Source of the DNA: Bryoerythrophyllum caledonicum
Taxonomy: Eukaryota > Streptophyta > Bryopsida > Pottiales > Pottiaceae
Length of the DNA stretch: 64,000 nucleotides
Direction of reading: 5' to 3'
Assembly: GCA_963971425.1 (NCBI GenBank)
Contig: OZ020522.1
Coordinates: forward strand, 2,888,168 to 2,952,167
Made by a program: the position numbers and the translations under genes
Shown here: positions 46,207-56,180 of the stretch, piece by piece
Layout: each line of letters begins with the position of its first letter
Position numbering within the stretch: the first letter of the stretch is position 1
Notes under the pieces: generated by a model
Database searches by the model: none
Told to the model about the DNA's origin: nothing
Seen by the model: only the letters and a program-made list of their open reading frames with translations

Positions 46207-46316
46207 GATATCACCTAGATATGATATGGATATCACCTAGGTATTATATGGATATCACCTAGGTATTATATGGATATCGCCTTGGTATTATATGGGTATC
46301 ATCTATGTATTGTAAG
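46207..46316 (+). repeat. Right subterminal array, five 22-bp units
   Basis: Units GATATCACCTAGGTATTATATG (with variants) begin at 46,207, 46,229, 46,251, 46,273 and 46,295. They end 384 bp inside the right terminus, matching the left array in unit length, number and distance. Confidence 0.85.
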
Positions 46317-46651
46317 GGTATGGCCTTCCATTAATCCTTTTAATTTTTCAATTATTGGGAGAGTTTTATTCTCAATGAAATAAATACAAATACGACCAAT
46401 GAGTAATTCAAACCTGTTTTGTTATCCTAACCTAAATACCAAACCCATAAGTGCCCCTTTCATTTTGAAGAAAAATTGTTGCTCTAGGACCATCAAGTTG
46501 TCAACAATTCATACTTCAATATGTCCAAATATTGTAGAGTTTTACATGATTTTTTACATATGTCAAGATAGACTAAATATAACCTACGGCCATAGGCGTT
46601 GCTTTCAAATTTTGTAAAAAAATTGTGGAAAAAAAAACAATAAAATTGAGT

Positions 46652-46700
46652 GCTCACCGCTCGCCGCTCGCCGCTCACGGCTCACAAGATAGCAATCATG
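46652..46700 (-). repeat. Right terminal inverted repeat
   Basis: Contains GCTCACAAGATAGC, the exact complement of the left block GCTATCTTGTGAGC, preceded by CGCTCGCCGCTCACGG words. It ends at CATG, next to the right target copy. Confidence 0.85.
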
Positions 46701-46710
46701 GCTTCAATCC
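46701..46710 (+). repeat. Target-site duplication, right (10 bp)
   Basis: GCTTCAATCC, a perfect copy of 35,057-35,066. Confidence 0.8.
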
Positions 46711-48292
46711 AAGCTAGGACTCACATAATTTTCTTCAAATGTGGTGTGATCATCATCACTTTCTATTCACTTATACTATCTTAATTATGAAAAGGTACCA
46801 CTTTTCCTAATAACTTTTCCTATCACATCTTTTGATTTAATTTCAAAACCTTTTCATATCATTAGGAGTTATGTCCTTTCTTCGTACCCTTCTAATTCTA
46901 TTTTCTATTTACTTTAGTAATTTCTATTTATTTTTTATTTTACTTCTACTTTTACTTTTACTTTATTCTTTTGAAGTTGTTTCTATAGCTTTTAAACTCT
47001 AATTTTTTGAAATTTAACAACTTTATCATTTTGGCTCTACAAGTAGTATATAAAGACTTTATTATATTAGGATTACCCAAAATATGTAAAAAACCAATCA
47101 CGGTTGGTAATATGTTTATAAGTTTGGGGTATGTTATAATAGTTGGTAAATTAGTTTGAAAGTTGATATGAAAGGGTTATTTTGTACGTTTTTGTTAAAT
47201 TAGTTGAAGTCTTTGGATTATTTAGGACTTGAATGTTTGATGTTAAGCTTTTGGATAAAGTTTTGGGTTTAGAGTTTAGAGTTTAGTTCTAAATGTTTAA
47301 ATAGAAAAGATAGAATTGAATATGCAAAAGGTAGTGTAAAAAACATAGAATGATATGGCAAGGGATAGAAGGATAAGAAGGAGGTGGCAAGGGATAGAGA
47401 GGGATGGGTTTTGGATGAAAGACCTCCCATTTGCCAATTCTCATGTCCAATGAGAATAAAGGGGGCTGTCCGCGGCCTTATCAAGCGCTTCAGCATTTTT
47501 TAAGGGGGCATTCGAAGAGGAAACAATAGGGTTGAACAAAAGAGGTTTTGGGCTATAGTTTTGGAGCAAAAAACATATGATTTGGAGTTGAAGTGAAGGA
47601 GATACTAAGGTTTGAGTAAAGAGGTAATTTTGGGACCTACTGCCATACCTTTGAGCATACAAGGAGTTCTAGGAGAGCGTCTGGAGATTGGGAGGTACGG
47701 TTGAAAAGCTTGTTTTAAGACCTACATATTGCGCAAAAGAATTCAGGGATTTGGAGCTATTATGAAGGAAATGTTTGGAGTCAATCAAGGCACATGTATT
47801 TTGTAAGGCTGTAAGTATACCCTTTTGTTATGGGTAACGGGTTTCACCATATTTTCGGCTTGGAGGCGATTTTTTGGCTAAGAATTTCCATAAAGGTTTA
47901 TTTGTATATTGGCAAGCAGCATTTTGAATTTCGTGGCATTTAGAGTTTTGGTTTGGAAGTTATGGATATTTTTGTACACGGATGTTGAAGAACAAGGGTT
48001 TAAAGAGGCTGTTGATGTTTTCGCAATATCCCAAAATTAAAGACATATCCACGGTTGAGATTTTGTGTGCTAGTCAATTATAATAGATCACTCCTACTGA
48101 AGAAATTTGGTGGCATTTGGAAGGTTAGATTGTGAACTACAAGATCTTAGGGCTCGGTTTTGTTCCCCTTTCTAAGACTTGTGAATTTTACATAGTTTTC
48201 TTAGATAGTTGGACTTTCTTGTCCAAAAAGGACTTGTGTATTGAAGTGATTGTCTCTTAAAAAAGACAATCTCTGTATATAAAAATATCTTT
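46711..48292. other. AT-rich unassigned DNA
   Basis: Pyrimidine-rich at 46,840-47,000, then GT-rich sequence with TTTGGAGTT and GGATTTGGAG words. No frame with a recognisable product. Confidence 0.45.
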
Positions 48293-50045
48293 TTGGAGTT
48301 ATACTTTACAAGAACTTGGTTGAGTAAAAGGTGCAGCCAAAAACCCAATGTTTTCTTGAGACACAAGCTCTCTGCTACGACACCGGAGACGACCAAGAAG
48401 ACCCCCCTTGCGACAGCTCTGTTCCAGGGGACTCCTTCAGCCTTCCGGATACCACTTTCTCCTCCTTCCTCCACCCGCCAGAAGACGACTTTCCCACTAT
48501 CTAGGAGTCATTCGGACGTAGCCACCAGCCCCGAGACCACAATGGAGACCCCAATCAGTACGGTAGAGAAGGCCTCTCAAGCGGCACCCTCAACCGACCA
48601 ATCGGAGCCGGAATTCTCAGTTTCCTGAAGTAGACCAGTACCGGATCCGACTCCGGAGAAAGCAGAGAGTGGGAGCATCTCCGATGCGTAGGAGTGGACG
48701 GAACAAAATGACTCTTTAGTTAGGTTTAGAGTCGAAGTTAGGTAATTCTGGTTGCTAGGATTTTTGTAGCGATTAACAATAGGGCTCATGATTGTACCCG
48801 GCTACTAACCCATAGGTTAATTGAAAACTGAACTTGTTGACCGGCGGAAAATCAGGATCTGAGATCCACAATTTTTGGATCTTAGGTTTGAAATTCCGGA
48901 TCTTAAGGGATAAGATTTTTTTTTTAGGATAGGATTTTCCAAATTACACGCAGATTAGGTAATACTAAGAGTAGGAAACTCAGTTAGTATTTAGTAAGAT
49001 GAGTTCTCTCAACTCATTATCTTGTTTTTCCTTACGTTGAATATACTTTGGAATCTGTTACTAGAATTGCTACCTAGTTCATGTAACGAGAAATGTTATC
49101 TTTGTGAGATATATGATCCGTTGTGGTAGTACTTGTTGTAGAGAAGTTCTTTTGAAGTGAGTGGTACTTGACTTTACTTGAGAGTGAGCCGGTTGGGATT
49201 TACAACGGGAGAACGCTTGGAAGAGTTGGAGGTGTATTGTAGAGTTGTTTTTGGTAACCTCTAGGGTCCGGAAGAAGCAGGAGGGGAGGAGATGTATTGC
49301 AGAGGCGTTCCTGGTAATCTCTAAGGCACGGAAGAATCCGTGTGAACCCAAATTCCGGTCAAGGCCAGAGTTTACCCCCACGATAGGAAAAAAACCTGCT
49401 ATGTAAGTCTAGAAGGAGTCCTCTTCAGTAAAGTGTGCCACTTTCTCTGGAGAATTACAACAGTGCTACCGGAACGTCGTTGTAGTCCGGACTTGTCTGT
49501 GCGTGACCGGGTCTGGAAGGCCATCCGGATGTTGTGAGAGCCTAGGTCTAGTAGCAACAATCAATCACCAGTTAGCAAAGTAGGGAGAGTGGACGTCCGG
49601 CCACTATAAGTCCCGAAGCAGTGGATGTCTAGCCACTTAAAGTCACAAGGCAGTGGGGAATCCGGCCACTTACACAAAAGATGATCAGTGGTCTTCCGGT
49701 CACTCATTTAAACCTTCCGGAAGCCTCTCTAAGGAGGAACAGAGATAAATCAAACTACCCTTCAGTTCTCCAGAAACTAGTTCTGGAAACCACTGTATAA
49801 CTCCCGGAAATTAGTTCCGAAAAGTTTTGTATGAATTTCGGAGTCCAGTAGGATCCGGATCCGTAAGTGAATAGAATAGATAGCCTAAGTGATCAATAGT
49901 TGAGTTGATATTGGATACTCTGAAAAGATCAATAGATCTCTCTGGGAACGAAACCGGAGTGGTTTACCTTGGAAACATTTAGTGATGATTGAGTGCATTC
50001 GAGAGGAATACTGACTCTGCGAACTCCAACACGGTTCCTCTCAAA
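48293..50045 (+). pseudogene. 3' fragment of the unrecognised repeated family, with its 3' flank
   Basis: A 111-codon frame (48,293-48,628) has a Thr/Pro/Ser-rich composition (ATTPETTKKTPLATALF) similar to the C-terminal tail of copy 3. The following ~1.3 kb aligns with 54,951-56,180: shared words include ACCCGGCTACTAACCCA-like text, TCAGCTCATCATCTTGTTTT-like text, GGAGAACGC...GGAAGAG and ACGGAAGAATCCGTGTGAACCC-like text. It joins directly at about 50,045 to copy 2 in the opposite orientation. This is therefore the tail of one copy fused to the truncated tail of another, a head-to-head-type rearrangement or nested insertion. Confidence 0.5.
49588..49704 (+). repeat. Four short AGTGG...CCACT hairpins (first flank)
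   Basis: AGTGGACGTCCGGCCACT (49,588), AGTGGATGTCTAGCCACT (49,620), AGTGGGGAATCCGGCCACT (49,652) and AGTGGTCTTCCGGTCACT (49,687). Each has 5-bp arms around 8-9 bases, and they are spaced about 32-35 bp apart. Confidence 0.85.
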
Positions 50046-51483
50046 TCACTACGCTTGCCGCATTGCTGGCCAGCAGTTGCATCTTCTGCCAAGTCTTTTC
50101 CATCTTCCGGGCGTGGTCCATAAGGAACCGGATGATCTGTCCTCGGTTCACTTTTCCTTCCTTCTCTAAGTGCTCGTTGAAGAGGAGGCTCCAGTTGATT
50201 GTGTCAACCGAAAAGCTCGGCGCCTCTTGTACTTCCGCGAGTGCTTGAGCTGATGCGGCAACCTTATGTTTTGTTGCCTTTCATCCTACTTGAGCCTCCG
50301 CCAATGCTGCATCCGCCACCGCCAGGTCCTGTTACAATTTCGCCCGGACTTGGAGTATTGATGGCTATTGCTCCTCCATTGCTTGTAGTCGGAAGTAGGT
50401 CTCCTGGAGATTCTCTAACCGTGGCATGATCTCCGCAGCATCCTCGACCCGGAGCTCCCTCATGATTTCGTATAACATCGAGGTGCTATCGTTGAAGTGT
50501 TGATTGATCCACGTGGCTCTCCATGCTACGTGTTGAAATAGCTCCATGATGACGTCTTTGTGCCTTCCACTGAGTTTTGGAAGGTCCGGAGTCGGGTATC
50601 TTTCCGGTCGCTTCAAAGGCCCTCCAACATCCGGGTCTTTAGTGGCTGTGTCCATCCGTGTTGGTGGAGATTTTGCTGGTGCCGTTTTCGGTTGCACAGA
50701 TCGACTCCGCTTCCGTGTTCGAGGTGTTTTGGCCGGAGGTGGCTCCACATCTTCCGTCTCGTCCTCAGAGTTGGTCTCCAGCCCGCCGTACTTCTAAATG
50801 GCCAGAAGTTCTTCGTACCTGTCGTGCTCCTCCGGCTTCAGCAATTTGTGCTGGAAGTGTAGGTGCGTCAGGTAGGCCGGAAGTGGTGACCCAGCCTTCC
50901 TATTCCGATGAAGACTCTTGACCAACGTCTCCACCTGGTCCTACATGAGTGATGACCAATATACGGTGATTTTCCCTTGCATCGCTCCTAAAAATGTGGT
51001 TGTCCACTTAAGCACTAGCCGCTTGGGCTTCTCCAGGTGGGAAAAAGGGTTTAGAAACCCTATTACAATCCGGGCTTGAGGGTCAGTTAGGTCATTTGTC
51101 ATGTAGCCGTCCTTCGGATTGGCATGGCCGTGGAACTCACCGTCCACAACATCGTCTCTTCACTTTGCCACCTTGACGTCTCCGTCTTAGAAGCCGTAGA
51201 TCCGCTTCCATTTTGACCGGGTCGACTTCTCTGGATGTGCTCGAAAACTCCTATCGTAGTGGTTGTTGGGAGTCCCAATCAACTCCGTCACCATCCGCTC
51301 CTCTTTTGTTCCCCAAGCTGCCTCCATAAGTCCAGCACACCCCATTTTGTTGAGGAAGTGGAACAAAATCTTGAGGTCCATGTCCTCGATTGGGTACTCC
51401 GGCAGCACCTTCACGATTGGTGGTGCTCCGGCGGTGGTGCTCTTTACCTTCCCTGGCTTCCCGGCGCGCTCCCCTCTAGCCAT
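50046..51483 (-). pseudogene. Unrecognised repeated protein family, copy 2
   Basis: The minus-strand ATG at 51,483 (MARGERAGKPGKVKSTTAGA) begins a protein co-linear with copy 1: IVKVLPEYP, LFHFLNKMGCAGLMEAAWG, MVTELIGTPNNHYD, then GEFHGHANPKDGY, FLNPFSHLEKPKRLVLK, AYLTHLHFQHKLLKPEEHD, the Arg/Ser/Pro linker and a coiled coil ending TWQKMQLLASNAA. It is cut at about 50,050, lacking the last ~80 codons of copy 1. Stops are TAG and TAA where relatives have CAG or CAA (for example EEQ-TAG, AKL-TAA, AI-TAG) and TGA where copy 1 has AGA. Function unknown; the protein looks soluble, highly charged and probably self-associating through the coiled coil. Confidence 0.6.
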
Positions 51484-51664
51484 GGCGTTCACCCTTTCGC
51501 TTGTACTGTCGCACTTGCACGCACTGACTTCACCAAAACACTCCAATCTACAACCGGATGTTGAAAAATAACCGGCAAGGCTGGCAGAAAACAAGAGAGA
51601 TGGACAAGGGAAAGAAGAGAATAATGGAAAAGAAAATTGTTGGAGATTCCGGTTCTTCTCCTCG

Positions 51665-51672
51665 TTTTATAT
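51665..51672 (-). promoter_or_regulatory. TATA box of family copy 2
   Basis: GGATATAAAAC on the minus strand, about 185 bp upstream of the ATG at 51,483. Further upstream is ACCGTCATAATGAC, also found as ACCGTCATCATGAC upstream of the TATA of copy 3, supporting a shared promoter. Confidence 0.55.
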
Positions 51673-51749
51673 CCACCACGACATACGAAATCACCTAACA
51701 GATCTGACGTCACTTTTGGAGATGTCATTATGACGGTTCCGTTCTCTAG

Positions 51750-52600
51750 GTATCTTCCTGGCTAGCTCCTAGCTCTAGTTTCCTCCCGAGAGCTCTGGCC
51801 TTTACCGGATCCGGTCTTGTCCGAACTCCCGGGTCACGCATTTCGTTAGAGCTGTTAAGGAATTTACCCGCCTTCTACACATCTTATTTCTTGATTCTTC
51901 TTTTCTATTGTATTAATCTATCTTTCTAACCTTCTAATACTAAATTTTTTTTTGTTTTTCCGAATTTTTAGATTAAACTCCGGAACCTTATGGAAATGGA
52001 TTCCCACAGCGTGATTGCAGGATCTCACTTGCGGTAGTCGGAGAGTGCCAGCATGTTGGCAAAACATGAGCAGCGTAGGCCTTGGGGCAGGACTTGGATG
52101 TCTTGCATTGTGTGTCGGTGTTGCTTGGTCCGTGCTCATGCTTGTGTGTGTCTCGGTGCTGTGTGCATGTGTTGTCTATCTGATGCACGTCGTTGTATCG
52201 ATCTTGGCGTCGTGCGTGAGTGATGCCACTGCTTATATTTTGTCGATGTGTGCTTGTCCTCGTTGGTTGTTGTGCGCCACAATATGGGTCTCGGCTGCAT
52301 GGCGGATGTGCGTTACCATTTGAGCTTTGATGTTGTCTCTTCCATCTTCTTTTGTATTGTGATGAGCTTTCTAACTTGATTGATCCACTTGTGCTGTATA
52401 CGTGCTGCGCAGTCTGTGCAGACAGTATCTGTGGGGATGCGTTGCCACTCGCTTCCGGACACTAGCACTAAGTACGGAAAGAAATGGGAGAAAATTTAAA
52501 AAATTGGGTAGTAAGCTTTGTTTTAATAACATAAATAGGTCATAGGTAGAAATAAGGTTTCACTGCTAAACCGGCATCCTTAAAATGACAATTCTGGTAC
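51750..52600. other. Spacer between divergent family copies 2 and 3
   Basis: Contains a Val/Leu/Cys-rich 102-codon frame at 52,015-52,323 produced by TGTG-rich sequence, which I do not consider a gene. No recognisable element otherwise. Confidence 0.4.
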
Positions 52601-52718
52601 TCTTCCGGAGGTCCGAAAACCGGAGTACGGTGGAGTCCAGAACCGATTGTTCCGGATCGGACGATATCCGGATATAGTACCGTCATCATGACCTCAACGG
52701 TATCCGTACATTGTGCCG

Positions 52719-52727
52719 GATATATAA
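52719..52727 (+). promoter_or_regulatory. TATA box of family copy 3
   Basis: GGATATATAAC lies about 200 bp before the ATG at 52,926. ACCGTCATCATGACCTCAAC stands about 35 bp upstream of it, matching the copy 2 promoter. Two promoters of the same family thus face away from each other. Confidence 0.55.
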
Positions 52728-52925
52728 CGCGTCTACCAACAGGGGGGCTCCATTATTCTTGTTTGTCGTTTCCTGCGCTCTCTGCTCTCTTCGGCTTCTC
52801 TACACCTTTTGTCTTCTGATCCTCTAGTATAGAAGTAGTCTAGAAACGAGGGACTTTGTGAGGTGAGTGCATGTAGGGTTCCGGAAATAATTGCAAGGCC
52901 CAAGCACACCGAGAGGTGGGGCCGG

Positions 52926-54950
52926 ATGGCGGGGAAGAAAGATAAGACTCCAGCCGCCGGAAACCTATTGCTCTTGAAGGTGGCGCTAGAGTGGCCAACT
53001 TCAAATGAGGAGTTTAGGGTTATAGAGAGCTACTTGGAGCTGATGGCTGCAACGGATTGCTTGAAGCGTCGAGGGCGTTCCAGAGTGAGGCGATGGTGGC
53101 GGAGCTTGTGGAGAAGCCGCAGAACCAGTTTGAAGGACACATCCGGGCATATCCGGAAGAATGGATTGCAGCGGTCTTGAGAGACACCTACAGTTTCCGG
53201 TCGAGGGTAGTCAAGGTGGCGGAGCGCAACGACGACCTGCTGAAGGGAGAGTTCTTGCAGAAGGCCAACCCTAAGGACGGGTACGTCCTCAGCGACCTAA
53301 CGGATCCAGACGCCAAGTTAGTCGTCGCCTTCCTGAACCCTATCTTCCATCCGGAGAAACCGAAGAGGATAGTGGCGAAGTTAGCTAGTTTGATCCTGGG
53401 AGCGATGAGAGGGAAGCATACAGTAGACTGGGCGGTCCTGATGGAAGACCAGGTTGACCAGATTGTCAAGAACCTTTCCAAGGCCCCAAAGACAGCCACA
53501 TCTCTCTTAACTTACGTAGCGCACATGCACGCTAAGAAGAAGATGCTGAGTTCGGAGGAGCACGACGAGCTCAACAAACTACTGAAAAACCAGTCCCACA
53601 GTGAGTTGGAGACGGACGACGAGAAGGAGGTCTCGGAAGACTCGGAGTTCCAAACGTCGTCATCCCCACTCGTCACCAAGAGATCCCGGAAGCGGAGCCG
53701 GTCAGTCCAGAAGACTTCGGAAACCGCAGGTCCGAGCCAGCCTCCAGAATAGATGGAGACCCAGAGCCCGACTAAGGTACCACCCTCTGGAGCACCACCG
53801 GCCAAATCCTACAGCTCCTGAGAAGAACCGGGACCGACTTTTGCCCCTACAATGACCAGCCGCATTCCGGAGGACATCGCAGAGCTCTGCCAGCATGTGG
53901 TCTGGCGGGCAAGGATCCAAGAAGGGGAGGTCAGGGAGCGGACAACCATGATCACGGCTATCATGGAAGAGGTGGGGACAAACAACTCCGTAGATCTCCT
54001 TCAACAACTCTAGCAGTTGAAGGCCAAGAAGGTCTTGGTCTAGTAGCTAGAGCAGTAGCAAACCACCCTCATCCAGACCAATGTCCGCCTCAAGAAGCGA
54101 GTGGAGCAGGCGGAAGCTGCTCAAGAGGTGGCCCAACAAACGAGAGCCAAGGTAGAAGCAAAGGTCCGGACCACCACCCAGGCCTTGACGGAGGTTTGCG
54201 TCTCCCTCGACTTTCCGGTAGACATAGTCAACCGAGCTCTCCTCTACACTGAGAGCGTGGAGTAGGATGAGAAACTCAACAGGGGGCAGATCATCCGGTT
54301 TCTCTTGGACCACAACTGGAAGATGGAGTAGACCTAAAACAAGATGTAGGAGCTGGTGAAGAACCTGACCCCCGCAGCTCCAAAGGCAGCTGAGGTTTCA
54401 GTTCCGAAGGCAGCCCTCGCGACACCAAACAGAGGCGGGCCATCCGGAACTCCACCCGGACCTGCAGCCGGAACACTACAAACGCCGGCCGGAGGTTTCA
54501 ATGACCTCATTGGGACTTCGGATTTAGCCTCTCCGATGAGCTGGAGCGGGGTGCCCTTTCCAAGCACGGAGACCCTCCAGAAGTAGCAGATTGTCATGCC
54601 GGAAGGCTTCTCACAGGAAACCCCTATACCTTTCCGGATTCCGTCAGAGTCTCTTTCTCCGGTTTAACCACAGGCAAGCCCTCCACTTTGCAGCCAAGCA
54701 GCGAATGACATAGATGTCAGTCCTAGCAGAAGTTTCCGAGACCTACCCAACCCTCTAGTCTCGCCGCCTTCACCATAGACCGGCGCACCAACAGCAGAGG
54801 ATCCGGAAATCCCTTCCGGACAGAAGGACAAGGAGCCCGAGTCTACGCCGGAGCCGCCAGCACCCATTTCGGAGTAGCCACAGGTCAGTGTGGCCGCAGA
54901 AGAGGTAACCCCTAGGCATAAGAGTCTTAGAAAAAAGAACTAGATTACTC
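52926..54950 (+). pseudogene. Unrecognised repeated protein family, copy 3
   Basis: The ATG at 52,926 (MAGKKDKTPAAGN) starts the most divergent copy. After a one-base shift near 53,064 the frame gives MVAELVEKPQNQFEGHIRAY, GEFLQKANPKDGY, VVAFLNPIFHPEKPKRIVAK, LILGAMRGKHTVDWAVLM, YVAHMHAKKKMLSSEEHDE and SRKRSRSVQK, all co-linear with copies 1 and 2. From 53,750 the same frame continues through about a dozen stops, mostly TAG (for example 54,011), with coiled-coil blocks (QTTLIQTNVRLKKRVEQAEA) and FPVDIVNRALLYTESVE, to a Pro/Ser-rich tail. Copy 1 or 2 often has Gln, Glu or Lys at the stop positions. Dead copy; function unknown. Confidence 0.6.
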
Positions 54951-56180
54951 CGTAGTTAGGATCTTTAGTCAACTAGGTATAGTAGAGATTAGCAATGGGG
55001 CTTAGGGTTGCACCCGGCTACCAAACCACAAGCTAAAAAATACCCTAAATTGGTTTATAAGTTAAAAGCAAAAAAACCGGATCTCAAATCCATAAATTCC
55101 GGATCAGAGATTTGAAATCCGGATTTTTAGGAATAAGGTAGGCTTTTACTTTTAAAGATAAGATTTCCTGGATTTCAAGCGGATAAGGTAGGCTTTTAGA
55201 TTCAGGAGTTTAGTTAGTACTTAATAAATGAGTTTTAGTCAGCTCATCATCTTGTTTTCTCTCATGAAGAGTATTTTCCATCTATCATATTTTCTCTTCT
55301 TGAACTTGTGGTGAGTAAGTGTTCTTTTGTATGAGAGAACGGATCCATTGTGATTGGTGTATTGTGTTTCAAGTTCTGGTGTATGAGTGTTAGAAGGGTT
55401 GCGTTTAGAGCAACCGGTTGGGACTTGCGGTGGGAGACCGCCCGGAAGAGCTGTAGGAGAGGTTAGGTAGAGACCTGACCGTCCGCAGGGACCGGAAGTA
55501 GCCAGGAGGGAGGAAGGAACGTACTGCAGGGGTGGGCCTGGTAGTTCATAGGGCACGGAATACCCGTGTGAACCCGGATTTTGGTTGAGGCCGGAATTTC
55601 TTCTTGTGATAGGAAAAAGCCCGGTGTGTATGTCTGGAAGGAAGTCTATTTGCAAAACAGCTAACACTCATTAAATAGAACCAGTGTAGTACCAACCAGA
55701 ATGTCGTTGTAGTCCGGATCAACCTCTATGTCACCGCAGTCGGACGGCCATCCGGATGATGTGAGAGTGTGGGTCAAGCTGTAACAACTATTCACCGATT
55801 AGCGGAGTAGGAGAGTGGGTGTCTAGCCACTATAAGTTACGAGGCTGTGGGTGTCTAGCCACTTTAAAACTCAAGACAGTGGGGAATCCGGCCACTTACA
55901 CAAAATAGGATCAGTGGCACCCGACCACTAGTTTAAAAACTCCGGAAGAAACTCCGTCGGAAGTTATCCGGGATCCTAAAGGATCCGGATGGTAGATTAA
56001 GGGATGAATAGGAAAGCTAACCAAGAGAGTAGTATTTGGTAGGTAGTTAGTTTTTACCTATCGGCTAGGAAATAAACAATAGGTATCTGTGGAAACAAAT
56101 TTAGAGCGGATACTTCGGGTACATTTAGCTACAACTAAGTGCTCTCCGGAGGAATACCTACTCTACGAACTATGAGAGTA
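54951..56180 (+). repeat. Conserved 3' flank of the repeated family
   Basis: Aligns with about 48,640-50,040 over more than 1 kb at moderate identity, with TCCGGAT-rich text and a series of AGTGG/CCACT hairpins. It does not reappear upstream of the genes, so it is a 3' untranslated or terminal region and not an LTR. Confidence 0.6.
55814..55929 (+). repeat. Four short AGTGG...CCACT hairpins (second flank)
   Basis: AGTGGGTGTCTAGCCACT (55,814), a TGTGGGTGTCTAGCCACT variant (about 55,845), AGTGGGGAATCCGGCCACT (55,878) and AGTGGCACCCGACCACT (55,913). Order and spacing match 49,588-49,704. Confidence 0.8.

Larger units (their letters stand above)
35067..46700. mobile_element. Complete 11.6-kb Mutator-like DNA transposon carrying a DNA methyltransferase gene
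   Basis: Both ends are defined by sequence: CAGCGACGCTATCTTGTGAG on the left and, read inward on the other strand, CATGATTGCTATCTTGTGAG on the right, each followed by GAGCGGCGAGCGG-type words. A 10-bp direct repeat, GCTTCAATCC, flanks it exactly (35,057-35,066 and 46,701-46,710), the size expected of Mutator-like insertions (8-11 bp). Five 22-bp subterminal units lie 383-384 bp inside each end. Two genes diverge from the centre: the transposase on the minus strand and a nine-exon ParB/methyltransferase gene on the plus strand. The transposase frame is intact and the ends match well, so this is probably a fairly recent insertion. Confidence 0.85.

Noticed and set aside
52015-52323. Hydrophobic 102-codon frame as a membrane protein
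   Set aside because: Composition comes from TGTG-rich DNA; there is no promoter or homologue support and it lies between decayed repeats.
50046-54950. TAG as a sense codon (Gln) in the repeated family
   Set aside because: TAA and TGA also occur in frame, frameshifts are present, and each stop is easily explained by C-to-T decay, so recoding is not needed.
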